DNA of 64,000 bases from Limnoperna fortunei. Lineage: Eukaryota > Mollusca > Bivalvia > Mytilida > Modiolidae. Made by a program: the position numbers and the translations under genes. The notes below the pieces were generated by a model. It worked only from the letters and a program-made list of their open reading frames with translations. It had not been told where the DNA came from and did not search any database. The stretch covers positions 17,448,273-17,512,272 of the forward strand of contig OX104112.1 of assembly GCA_944474755.1 (NCBI GenBank), in the 5' to 3' direction. Below are positions 13,316 through 24,482 of this stretch, piece by piece (positions within the stretch are counted from its first letter, which is position 1; every line of letters begins with the position of its first letter).

Positions 13316-13520
13316 CTAGTGATGGTCGTAATACTGGTATACCAGACACAATACTGGCCTAAAGGTACCAGCCACAATATTGGTATACCAAACACAATAC
13401 TGGTCTACTGGTACCAGCCACAATAATGGTCTACTGGAACAGTCAAAATACGGGTCAACTGGTACCAGCCATAATATTGGAATACTGGCACAAGACACAA
13501 TACTGGTATAATGATACCAG
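13316..13520 (+). repeat. Degenerate ~26-bp tandem repeat
   Basis: Units alternate between CTGGTATACCAGACACAATA and CTGGTCTACTGGTACCAGCC forms, each partly palindromic around GGTACC. About eight copies. Confidence 0.8.
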
Positions 13521-13580
13521 GTATATGCTATGTGTATCCGTTTGATGCATATATTCACTTACGTCGGATAACGGCTACTT

Positions 13581-14630
13581 ACATACCGAACACAACCAGG
13601 TCCACTTCATAACACTCCCAGGTCCACTTCATAACACAACCAGGTCCACTTCATACCACAACCAGGTCCAGTTCATAACACAACCAGGTCCACTTTATAA
13701 CACAACCAGGTCCAGTTCATAACACAACCAGGTCCACTTCATAACACAACCAGGTCCACTTCATAACACACCCAGGTCCACTTCATAACACAACCAGGTC
13801 CACTTCATAACACACCCAGGTCCACTTCATAACACAACCAGGTCCACTTCATACCACAACCAGGTCCACTTCATACCACAACCAGGTCCACTTCATAACA
13901 CAACCAGGTCCACTTCATACCACAACCAGGTCCAGTTCATAACACAACCAGGTCCACTTTATAACACAACCTGGTCCACTTTAAAACACAACCTGGTCCA
14001 CTTCATAACACAACCAGATCCAGTTCATAACACAACCAGGTCCACTTTATAACACAACCTGGTCCACTTCAAAACACAACCTGGTCCACTTCATAACACA
14101 CAACCAGGTCCACTACATAACACAACCAGGTCCACTTCATAACACAACCAGGTCCACTTCATAACACAACCAGGTCAATTTCATAACACAACCAGGTCCA
14201 GTTCATAACACAACCAGGTCCACTTCATAACACACCCAGGTCCACTTCATACCACAACCAGGTCCAGTTCATAACACAACCAGGTCCACTTTATAACACA
14301 ACCTGGTCCACTTCAAAACACAACCTGGTCCACTTCATAACACAACCAGATCCACTTCATAACACAACCAGGTCTACTTCATAACACACAACCAGGTCCA
14401 CTACATAACACAACCAGGTCCACTTCATAACACAACTAGGTCCACTTCATAACACAACCAGGTCAATTTCATAACACAACCAGGTCCAGTTCATAACACA
14501 ACCAGGTCCACTTCATAACACAACCAGGTCCACTTCATAACACAACCAGGTCCACTTCATAACACAACCAGGCCCACTTCATAAAACAACCAGGTCCACT
14601 TCATAACACTACTACGTCCACCTCATAACC
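13581..14630 (+). repeat. 22-bp minisatellite, about 47 copies, with 288-bp higher-order repeat
   Basis: The unit is CATAACACAACCAGGTCCAC plus TT. Variant units (CAGTTC, CTTTAT, CCTGG, CAATTTC, CTACAT) recur in the same order: the CTACAT variant at 14103 and again at 14391. Confidence 0.95.
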
Positions 14631-14797
14631 TACATATATTTTTTCATTATAACGCGATGCAATATGAAATAATAACCCTTGCTATTAATAATATCTGTGT
14701 AATATTAAATTGGTGATTTTTCGGCTTTTATGGTTTTATGCTTTCATGCTTTCATACCATTAAAAGGCATTACTGTATGTGCTCAAGTAAAAACTAA

Positions 14798-15015
14798 CAA
14801 GTCTAAAACACTTTACTATATATCTAAGTAATATGTATACCACGCTCCACAATATATGTAGCTAACATGTCTACCACTCTTCTCTGTACATCTAACTAAT
14901 ATGTCTAATACTCTCCTCTGTACATCTGATTGACATGTCTAACACGTTCCAACTATACATCTAGCACGTCCAACACACTCAGCTATTCATTTCATTAACA
15001 CGTCTAGCTAACTGT
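14798..15015 (+). repeat. Degenerate ~35-bp tandem repeat
   Basis: Units share TAACATGTCTA, TCTCTGTACATCTAAC and AATATGTCTAATACTC. About six diverged copies. Confidence 0.65.
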
Positions 15016-15719
15016 TACCCGTTTGTATTGATCTCTACGAAATCTTGTACTTTCGACCACCATTCTTTTTATTACAGACTACGCCCAACGACGAAAATTT
15101 TTAATGAAGCCCTAAACAAAAAAGTCCGTAATTGGAAAAAAACTGGTATTTTCGTTTAATTTTAAAATGTTGTCCTATATAGGTTGAAGTAAAAACGTGT
15201 AAAATATAGTATACACAAATTGTTTTTCTTGCAGGAACATGTTGCCTGATATTTGAACATGAAAATGAAAATGAAAATGAACATAATGTAGATCAGTTAA
15301 GAATAAGTTGTAAACTTAAATGTTATATTAGTTTGTTGGCGACATGTCATATTTAAAGTTACAAAAATAATAAAAACCTAATCACAAACAAATACATAAG
15401 TAGCAACACATGACTTTGTTTTCCAGATATTGACCTATAGATAAAATTATCCTTAACTGTTTATGAAAACTACCGATCAGTTTTCAAGAAAACAAAAGTT
15501 AATAAAGTAACGCAGTGACGACAAAATCTGTGAATGTGTATTGCTTTAATTGATATTTGCGTGGGAAATTTCGAGAAATAGACGTAGCTACTTGATTTGA
15601 TCGGGAGGTTGATACTATGGCGAAAAATTTCAGCAATACCTAAGTATCAGTATAAAATGATAATAAAGAGTTTCTGCTGACCTAAGCTTCCAATTAATGT
15701 GATATAATATTACATTTAA

Positions 15720-15940
15720 TAATTGATTGATTGGGTGCTTGGGATTTAACGCAAGTTATCATCAATCTTTCGGCTATATCACGGCGTCCAGTTTTTGTTG
15801 GAGTGGAAGTCGAATTAACATGTGACTTCATCGAAGAAAAACTGGCAATACTTGTTAATTAAAATTGGAATTGAGCACACCCTGCCGGCAGGGAGACTCA
15901 AACCAGCAACCCATCTTAACCACGCAGCCACCGAGGTCCC
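15720..15940 (-). mobile_element. tRNA-derived SINE
   Basis: The reverse strand gives the GGGACCTCGGTGGCTGCGTG head, B-box-like region, AGGGTGTGCTCAATTCC, TTGCCAGTTTTTC, and GGACGCCGTGATATAGC, ending in a CAATCAATT tail. Confidence 0.85.
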
Positions 15941-17659
15941 TCCTTTATGTAGTGATTTTAATCTTTTCGGTCACATCTAAGTTCTTTCTGTGTAATTAAT
16001 TAACTTAAGCATCATACGCTTTAAACTGGTGGAATAATAGAAATAAAACACCCTGTATAGAAAGTGACTCAACCATTCTGGTTTCAGGGCAGGACTATCG
16101 AAGAAACGTTTGTTGATTGACCATCCTAAGCTTGCCAATGTGTTCGAATTTGTTGAGTTATTTCTTTGGAGATGATTTTGTTAATGTATAAAAAGCCTAA
16201 TTTGTATGGTAATCACATTGGAAAGCAAAGACATTTAAGGAAAAGCCCGAATATTCGTTCTATGTCTTCAGTTCATCTGTTTTATATATGAGCAATTTTT
16301 GCTAAAAATAAATCAGAATACGCTATTTTTTATGTTAGCGGCCATCTTAGTTTGAGGTTGGGGCTTTATGATGCGAGTTTGGTAAGAAACCAAAAGATAC
16401 CGAGCTTGATTGACCTTTTAGGAGTGAAATGAATCCAAATTTATTAATTTCAAGCAAGTATTAGATTTTGTACTAAACTTCACAGACTGGCACCTGCTGC
16501 TATCCATGTGACAACTGAAACTAGCTTTATTTGTGACCTCATTTTGTAAACTTTACGAAACATTCTTATTAGACTTTAAACTTGATGCGCCTGTCAGATA
16601 GTTTTTTGCTAAGGCATGGTATTTTGAGAAAATAAGGTTGTCACTAATAATGAACTTAAGGTAAATTCAATATTCTATAAAATGTTATAAAATCATTGAG
16701 CAGGGATTAATCTGAAGTCGTCAGCATTTGACATTTATTTGATATAATTAAGTCTTATAGTCTGATTTTAAGAACAAAAACAAAAACTACTATCATGTTT
16801 TCAAAATAACTTCTGCAATTCTTATTTTATCTCATTTTCACTGTTCATACTATTTTTTTCAAAATAAATTTCGTCGTACAAAAGTGTAGGAAAAAAAATC
16901 AATAACATCGACTTTATTAATGCATAAATGTCAGTACATCTTAAGGTTCGGAAATCTCCGTCAATTTAAACATTAAACTTACGAATAATATACTTACATT
17001 CTAATCAAGTTTTCAATAAAAAAATGTCTCTGCGAAATTTTCACAATTACATTTATCAGAGACCCGGTACCATGTAGCACTACTTTTGACTACGGCAGCA
17101 ACTACCAGGTGTACACTCTTCAAAATAGGTTTTCCAGGTTAAATACATTCGAGGCGGGCACAGATAAAATTTAATTGAAAGGAGAATGGATCGATTGTTC
17201 TGTACATGGTTAATGTAACCTTAAAAAATATTTTTAAAACACAATTAGTTTTAAAAAAAATCAACTGCTGTTATTTTGGGCCTTTATTTTTATCCACAAA
17301 CACTGATTTCGTTTTGTAAAAGAGGCGTGGGGACGGGGGCGGTGGCATGTCTATACATCAAGCAAACATATAAACGTCTTTGTTCACTAAAAATTAAAAG
17401 TAAAAAATGCAAGTTCCGCTTCCGGTTTCCGGTCAAAACTTGTGTTTTTATGTGACTGTTCTTAAAATCACAAGTCCGTATAAATTGCAAGTCGCATCAA
17501 AATGTCAATAAATCATGAAAATCAAAATAGTAAATGCACGAATATTTGTTTCTTTGTTGAGTAAATTAATATTGAAGTCAGGGGTTATAAGTTATAATCA
17601 TTGATAGTAATAGTTGAAAAGGTGGGGGAGGGTGTCCATTAACAGGTTAACATTTTTTA
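15941..17659. other. No gene seen
   Basis: AT-rich unassigned sequence. A GC-rich patch lies near 17325-17345 (GGCGTGGGGACGGGGGCGGT). No ORF of note. Confidence 0.55.
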
Positions 17660-17875
17660 TTTTCCCCAAAACAGATAATAGAAAATTTAAAATAATGAAA
17701 ACAGATAACAGCAAATTACATGACAAAATCGAAAAAAAAACAGATAACAGCAGAATGTCATCGAAGGGCAATACTATTAACAGCAAACAGGGTTTTTATT
17801 TTCATTATAACAGTTAACAACATTGCAATGTCAATTTTTAAGAAAACAGATAACAGCTAATGGTTGAAAACCAGT
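17660..17875 (+). repeat. Interspersed AAAACAGATAACAGC repeats
   Basis: At least four copies of AACAGATAACAGC or close variants within 200 bp (about 17673, 17700, 17740, 17848). They are unevenly spaced, like a subterminal repeat cluster, but no matching inverted end was found. Confidence 0.6.
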
Positions 17876-18380
17876 TAAAACACCTGTAAAAATGCCCAAA
17901 ACACATTAATAGAAAAGATCTTGCCCCCCCCCCCCCCTTTCATAGTTGGACTGTGTTCTGCATTTTGTTCGAGCCGGGTAAAGCAGACAGTTACGACTTT
18001 ATTGAAAGAAATGAATACTGCTGCATTACGAATATAAATATTTAAATAATATTTTTTGTTCAGTGGTTTAATGCAGGGCTTATAATGGATGGAGTGTACC
18101 ACGTCCCACGTAAGTAAAATTTGTCACAAATAAAAAGGTAAACGAAACTGTGAAATCAAGACTACACAAATAAAAGTATATTTTTTTTAACATGTGGAGT
18201 ATGTTAACCACAGTGAGAGATTGTATCAATCATTACATTAATAATGGAAAGTCCAAGGATATTTTTTCACTGCTCCCTTTTTGCCACCTTCAACCCATCC
18301 CCCCCCCCCGCTCCAAAAAATCTGTAAATAAACTGGAATGTGTGAGCAAAACAAGTTACTATTTTTATGGGAAGCAGGTC

Positions 18381-18445
18381 GTCAAATCGCCCCACTGGGA
18401 AAAAAATCAGTCCCCACTTTTACCAAAATCACCCCCTACCCCCAC
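18381..18445. mobile_element. Isolated left end of the GTCAAATCGCCCC element
   Basis: GTCAAATCGCCCCACTGGG followed by further C-rich blocks matches the left terminus at 20131. No adjacent right end; the nearest unpaired right end is at 23088-23255. Confidence 0.6.
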
Positions 18446-18999
18446 CCCAGCAACAATTTACATTATCTTTATTTCTGTTTTAAAGACTGATTTAATTTTT
18501 TAAGTTCCATATTGAACAATGGTATAACTGCAGGTCATTGACAAGAATTAGTATACAAAGTATTCCACTCACAAGTAATTGTTAAACTTTCACAATGGCC
18601 TGGAAATCATGTAATATTTTGGAACTAATTATACGGAGCAAGGTGGAAATGATAAGCTTCATAGAAAAGACCATGGTAAGTTTAGTGTTAGATTTAATTT
18701 AATTTGGCAAAGCAAAAGCAGAATTAAATTCATTTAAGACCACATGTACTGGTATCATTTACAAACTGAAGTATCTCGCTTAAGTTCAAATTGGCAAACC
18801 GAGCATGATTCAGTTCAACATTTATTAATCTTTGAAATGAATTTAACTAACAGATGATCTTTTGACACATTTTGTTTGCCCTTTGAAGCCATTAACAAGT
18901 ATTGAACAAGGTGTTTTATATACAGTGTATATCTAAAATATATAGAATACTGTATGTTCTATATTAAATAAGGTTAACATGTATTTTACTTCATTATAT

Positions 19000-19790
19000 C
19001 TATGTCTTAAAGCAGGAGACTATAAGTTATACTAAGTAGACCCAGCTTAAAGTTTTCCTATTAATTCCTTTTTGAAGAAGGAACAACCATTGAATCAAAC
19101 AAATTTGAATCCCTTTTACCACTGGTTTCAATGAACAACAATTGAAATAGCAATTTGATAATTATTTTCCCTTTTAAAAAAGACATGGTTTATTTCTTTG
19201 CACAAACATGGATTTCCTTTTCTCAAAAGGTCATTTTGTGGCAACTTTACTTAAATTTGCTTAAAAGTACCCAAGATGATTTTAAGATTTTGACATCATA
19301 TTTCAATTGAACAAATTTGAATTCCAGGTTGAAAAAAATTGAAATTAGCACAATAAGTAACTGAGAAGAATATTAATTTTGACAGATTTTAACAATTCTT
19401 AATTATCTCCCCTTTAGAGAGGCATAAAGTAAAATTATCCTCACAAAGTTTACTTGTTGTCAAATCTGACAGAAGTAAGCATAACAGTGTATTTGAGAGG
19501 AAGATTTTAAATTTGTAACCACTGTGTCTGTAACATCATATCCGAAATCTCCCAGTTCATATTTTAACAATTTCTTGATTATCTCCCTTCAAAGAGGATT
19601 CTCATGAATCTCCCTAACTCAAGGATACTTTGATACGTTTCATTGAAATTGGCCTACTGGATTTGAAGAAGAAGATAAAAATGTGATGACAATAAGGACG
19701 AAGACAACAGACACATTTTGATTTGAAAAGTTATTTTGATCCCTTGGCTTATGCCATGGGAGCTTAAACTATAGTAGGTGTCAACAAAAC
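19000..19790 (+). repeat. Decayed dispersed repeat (TTAATTATCTCCCCTTTAGA module)
   Basis: Modules such as AACAATTCTTAATTATCTCC, CATTGAAATTGGCC and GGCTTATGCCATGGGAGCTT recall a non-coding repeat common in bivalve genomes. Family identification is from recollection of style, not alignment. Confidence 0.35.
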
Positions 19791-20130
19791 TGAGGCATAT
19801 TTTACAAAATGACTCATGCCTCCCTCGATTTTAATCTGTTAAGGTATTTGATTTTCTACAATTTAAGCCAGAACCAACCTTCAAAATGAGTACTGTTCAT
19901 ATGGTAGAATCCTTGCATTTACCCAATCTAATGAAAATTACATGTAATTGTAAATTATATACGTACCATCACATGTTTGTTTTACAGTTTAAAAAATCGC
20001 TGGGAAGACACTAGCCATGATATGCCCAAGAAAACACAACATAAGATACAAATATAGAAAAAAATTTCAAACAAAATTGTCCTATGTGTGTAAAACGGAA
20101 GCTGAACAAAAATACACAAAATGGTAGCTG

Positions 20131-21001
20131 GTCAAATCGCCCCACGGTAAAATCGCCCCCGTCAAAAACGCCCCCACTTTTTGCAAAATCGCCCCACTTA
20201 ACACAATCTTCCCCACCAAAAACGCCCCCATCTTCAACAAAATCGCCCCACTTTCAAAAATTACTGTAGTATAAAATTGTCAAGTTGCACAAATAATTTC
20301 TGCTTTTAGCAGTTAATTGTCTCTGATTAAAATTTAGAAATGTTTTGTTAATAATGATCGATTATGTCGTTATTTTGCTTTAATAATTATACCATTATCA
20401 TAATTACCTTAATGAACTATATCGGTAATGATTCTTTTGTAATTACGATTAAATAATCAAAGATTTGTTGATCTTAATAAACACATAAAAATATACAAGA
20501 AGTCTTCGGTCAGAAAAACACGCACTAACAACGAAGTTAAGGGCTGGCATCTAAGATTAAACCACAGTTGTGGTCTCAAAGCCTTTAAAGCATGTCATAT
20601 TAGAATAATTGTGTTTACCTCTTGTTCAATAGTGCAAATTAAAAAACAATAGTGCACAATTGTTGTTGTCGTGTCTTCGTGTTTTCATATAATAAGAAGA
20701 ACGATTATAAACTGTAAACATACATACCAAACAAACAAGACCGTAAAACAGCAAATACTTATCGTAACTGAGATCATAACATCTAATCACAGAAAAAAGA
20801 AATTATGCACTTATAAGCGATTTTTGTAAGTGGGGCGTTTTTACACAGGGAGATTTTACAGTGGGGCGATTTTGCAAAAAGTGGGGGCGTTTTTGACGGG
20901 GGCGATTTTGCTTTAGGTGGGGGCGTTTTTACAGTTGGGGCGATTTTGCAAATATTGGGGGCGTTTTTGACGGGGGCGATTTTACCGTGGGGCGATTTGA
21001 C
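20131..21001. mobile_element. DNA element with GC-rich terminal arrays (about 871 bp)
   Basis: The left terminus GTCAAATCGCCCCACGGTAA and its AATCGCCCC/AACGCCCCC array (20131-20258) are mirrored by the right array (20822-21001) ending GGGGCGATTTGAC. The interior is AT-rich and non-coding and includes a dispersed-repeat end around 20570-20610. The right ends here and at 23.2 kb are both followed by TTGTATTC, so the true end may lie a few bases further. No transposase is present; superfamily unknown. Confidence 0.8.
20565..20612 (+). repeat. End fragment of the CCACAGTTGTGG dispersed repeat
   Basis: CCACAGTTGTGGTCTCAAAG, GCCTTTAAAGCATGTCATAT and TAGAAT, inside the element at 20131-21001. Confidence 0.8.
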
Positions 21002-21034
21002 TTGTATTCCACAAAATCAGTACAAACCTAATTG

Positions 21035-21455
21035 TAGTCTCGATCATCCAGACGCTTAATTACATTTGTACGTCTGGATTCATCTCTATATTGAACTCGT
21101 TATCGTTACGCCCAAAACTGGGCGTATGTTTTGATTGGATGATATTTTTTTGTCTAAAAAATTACTTCCGTTCATATCAAGAAGTGTATAAAAAATTGTA
21201 CCAAAGTTTACATTTGAATATTTTTAATAAAATATTACTTAATCAATTAATTAAACAAATATTATTGCTATGCACAATTAAGAGAGAATCTTACTGTGAC
21301 GTCATTTTATAGGTACAGACATGTTTGGATGGTTTTCTTGGTCTAAAAATAGGGCCTAAAAATAGATCCATTGTTTTGTCTCCACCTATTGGTAGCGAAA
21401 TTATAACAAGGTGATCCCAGACGCTGTTATATATGCGTCTGGGTGATCGAGACTA
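21035..21455 (+). mobile_element. TAGTC MITE copy 1, with 9-bp flanking repeat
   Basis: Terminal TAGTCTCGATCATCCAGACG is mirrored by GCGTCTGGGTGATCGAGACTA. Flanks ACCTAATTG (21026-21034) and ACCTCATTG (21456-21464) match at 8 of 9 bases. The interior is non-coding. The structure fits a Mutator-like MITE. Confidence 0.88.
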
Positions 21456-21545
21456 ACCTCATTGTGTAAAACGGAAGACGGAAGTCTAAACAAAATATTA
21501 TAAAGGTCTACTCGATGTCGGTAAGAAAACAACCCGGCAACACCA

Positions 21546-21944
21546 TAGTCTCGATCACCCAGACGCATATATAATAGCGTCTGGGATCACCTTGTTATAA
21601 TTTCGCTACCAATAGGTGGAGACAAAACAATGAATTTATTTTTAGGGCCCTATTTTTAGACCAGGAAAACCATGCAAACATGTCTATACCTGTAAAATGA
21701 CGTCACAGTAAGATTCTCTCTTGATTGTGCATAGCAATAATATTTGTTTAATTAATTGATCAAGTAATATTTTATAAAAATATTCAAATGTTAACTTCGG
21801 AACAATTTTGTATACACTTCTTGATATAAACGGAAGTAATTTTTTAGACAATAAAAATATCATCCAATCAAAAACTTACGCCCAGTTTTGTAGAGATGAA
21901 TCCAGACGCACAAATGTACTTAATCATCTGGATGATCGAGACTA
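21546..21944 (-). mobile_element. TAGTC MITE copy 2, inverted
   Basis: Reverse complement of copy 1 over nearly its full length. Flanking 9-mers GCAACACCA and GCAACTGAA share the first five bases. Confidence 0.88.
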
Positions 21945-21953
21945 GCAACTGAA

Positions 21954-22221
21954 TAGTCTAGAACATCAAGACGCTTTAATTGCATTTGTGAGTCTGGATT
22001 CATTTTTATATTGAACTCGTTCGTTATAATTGCGTAAAAAAACCTGAATATTATTCTTAAATATTAATTGTTATGCACAGTGAGAGAAGCACAATCTATA
22101 GTAAGTTGACATGTTTTCATGGTTTTCCTGGTCTAAGGTCCATTTAAATGGAATGTTTGTATCCATCTATTGGTAGCGAAATCCCGGACGCAACTATATA
22201 TATATGGGTGACGCGAGACTA
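21954..22221 (+). mobile_element. TAGTC MITE copy 3, internally deleted
   Basis: TAGTCTAGAACATCAAGACG at the left and GGGTGACGCGAGACTA at the right. It shares the 9-bp spacer GCAACTGAA with copy 2 and ACCACTAAA with copy 4. Internal parts of copy 1 are missing. Confidence 0.8.
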
Positions 22222-22230
22222 ACCACTAAA

Positions 22231-22455
22231 TAGTCTCGATCATCATACATGCCCAAACGCTTTAATTGAATGTGTGCGTCTGGATTCATCTGTATATTGA
22301 ACTCGTTATCATTGCGCACAAAAATTAGTGTAATTTTTTTATCGGATGACATTTTTACTGTCTACTGTACTTCCACTAATACGAAGAAGCGTACACAAAA
22401 TTGTACCGAATTAAGTTTACATTGCAAAAATATTAATTTATTCTGGGACTATAAC
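22231..22455 (+). mobile_element. TAGTC MITE copy 4, 3'-truncated
   Basis: Starts TAGTCTCGATCATCATACAT and keeps GTGCGTCTGGATTCATCTGT and ATATTGAACTCGTTATC of copy 1. The right terminus is absent. Confidence 0.75.
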
Positions 22456-22777
22456 TAAGTCTTCAGTTAGGAAGTACGATTTCCTCTTCAGAAACGAGAC
22501 CGGAACGAGATTAAACGAGAACGCAGAAATGACACTATCTAGAACAATACGATACTAATAAATCAGTTAAAATGCTTGCAATTATTCTGTGACAGTAAAT
22601 ATATTAAATTTTTTAAAATAAATTTTATTGTGTTTTATACCTAATTGTTTTATCATGACCATGTTTTATCATTTAAAAAATATTCAAATCAGCGAAAATC
22701 CGGAGTAATTTTACGCGGTACTGTCGCCATTTGTGTGTGTCACTTTGACGACCTTTACACCGTGTTATACTTTGTTG

Positions 22778-22779
<2 letters not shown>

Positions 22780-22811
<32 letters not shown>
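22780..22811. repeat. (AT)n microsatellite
   Basis: About 16 uninterrupted AT dinucleotides. Confidence 0.95.
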
Positions 22812-22813
<2 letters not shown>

Positions 22814-23087
22814 CATTTTAATAGGTATAGACCAACCGTATTTTTTTCGCTTTGCAGCCTATAATATGTTTGTTATGAATCCCAAGATACTTTCGGATGA
22901 GGTAGCATGAAATATTAGCATGTTTTCGGCGCAAATTTTTAGACGGTCCCCTTAAATGTAATCGACCTACTCTTGTATTTTTTTTTCATATTCTGAAAGA
23001 TAGTAAAGTATGGTAAAAAGAAATCCGATAAAACCATCTGAAAAAATTGATTTTTTAATAAAAAAAGAGAAATAATTATGTTCTAAT

Positions 23088-23262
23088 TAGCGATTTTTGT
23101 AAGTGAGGCGATTTTGCTCAATGTGGGGGCGTTTTTGATGGGAACGATTTTGTTCAAGGTGGGGCGTTTTTGACGGGGACGATTTCGTTTAAGGTGGGGC
23201 GATTTTACAGTGGGGTCTTTATTGACGGGGCGATTTTTTCGTGGGAAGACTTGTATTCTAGC
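23088..23262. mobile_element. Second right end of the GTCAAATCGCCCC element
   Basis: GCGATTTTTGTAAGTGAGGC and successive GGGGGCGTTTTTGA / GGGGCGATTTT blocks match 20817-21001, more diverged, and are also followed by TTGTATTC. Confidence 0.75.
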
Positions 23263-23454
23263 AATTTAAACCCAAGCATATAAAAAAACCGTTGGCTAAA
23301 TATATAACATGTATAAAATCATATTCTAAACTTATGTAATGGTTATACATATCAAAATTTATTTGCTCAAGACTTTAGATATCCATGACAGATGTGATTA
23401 TGACATCTGATAAATATGAATTTATTTACGATATAAATAGAAAATAATGTACCG

Positions 23455-23645
23455 ATTGAAAGAGGTTTTGAATCTCACTGCGGGCTGAGTTCTCGACCCC
23501 ACTCTTAAATGACGAGGATTGCCAGGTTTCCTACCACATGTGAGGGTATCCTCCGGGTACTCCGACTTCCCCAATTAAAAAATTGACGCCATGATATGGC
23601 TGAAAAAAATTGAGGAAAGTGTCATTAAACACCATTCAAACACAA
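23455..23645 (+). mobile_element. tRNA-derived SINE lacking its 5' end
   Basis: GAGGTTTTGAATCTCACTGC, GAGGATTGCCAGGTTTCCTA, CTCCGGGTACTCCGACTTCC, TTGACGCCATGATATGGCTG and GTGTCATTAAACACC are in SINE order. Confidence 0.8.
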
Positions 23646-23945
23646 TAAAAAGGTATTCCATCAAAATTTTAGACAATATATCGCTAATGTCTCCAAAGCG
23701 ATCCGTATAATCGTGTTGCAACAGGACAATCCGCCATTAAAAATAACAATATCTTCGAACTCTCCTTCAGTATAATAGATTCATGATACAGTGGATAAAT
23801 AGGTTTGTTTTTTTTAGTTGAGCTTGACTTTCATAAATTTTTGTCTCGCCTGTGGCGCATGTCGCTTAAGGCATATGGGTTTCCGGTGGCGCTGTCGTAA
23901 ACATCTTACATTTTGCTGCAAATCTTGTTTTCAGCCATTAGCCTC

Positions 23946-24156
23946 ATCATGGGAAATTGTTTTGACGTTACTGGGTCAAAATTTGAAACGATGTTTGTGA
24001 TATGCCGCCTAAGTCTTACTGTATTTAGCAAAAAATCTGTGACTTTTTAGCTGATATTGCACGAATTACAAAGCTATTGTGCTTTTTTGGTTTAAACGTA
24101 ATCACAAGCATCGTTTCAAATTTGACTGAGTGACGTCAAAACTATTTCCCATCATG
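23946..24156. mobile_element. Small TIR element (about 210 bp, ~55-bp TIRs)
   Basis: ATGGGAAATTGTTTTGACGT and AATTTGAAACGATG on the left are mirrored by CATCGTTTCAAATTTGACTG and CAAAACTATTTCCCAT on the right. The interior is AT-rich. Target duplication unclear. Confidence 0.75.
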
Positions 24157-24164
24157 CAATTATA

Positions 24165-24345
24165 GCATATGAATGAAAAAATTATCTCATATAAATGAAA
24201 AATTATACCAATTGAATAAAATTTATTGCATATAAATGAAATATATAGAATATAAATGATAAATTATACCATATAAATGATAAATTATACCATATAAATA
24301 ACAAAAATATACCAATTAAACATGAAAGATTGAATATAAATGAAA
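24165..24345 (+). repeat. AT-rich degenerate tandem repeat
   Basis: Repeated ATATAAATGA and AAATTATACCA modules at roughly 20-25 bp spacing. Confidence 0.75.
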
Positions 24346-24462
24346 TTATTAAATTTTTGAACCAATATCATGCCATACTACAGTTTACGTTGACTTTCAG
24401 TAAACTAAAAATACTAAAGCCCGGGTATATATAACAATTTGAATGAATAAATAAAACGCATG

Positions 24463-24482
24463 CCCCCCCCCCCCCCCCCCCC
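24463..24482. repeat. Poly-C tract
   Basis: About 20 consecutive C. Similar tracts: poly-C near 1246-1260 and 17925-17938, poly-G near 29101-29117. Confidence 0.95.

Noticed and set aside
13581..14630. CRISPR-like array
   Set aside because: Contiguous 22-bp repeats without spacers, in a eukaryotic repeat-rich context.
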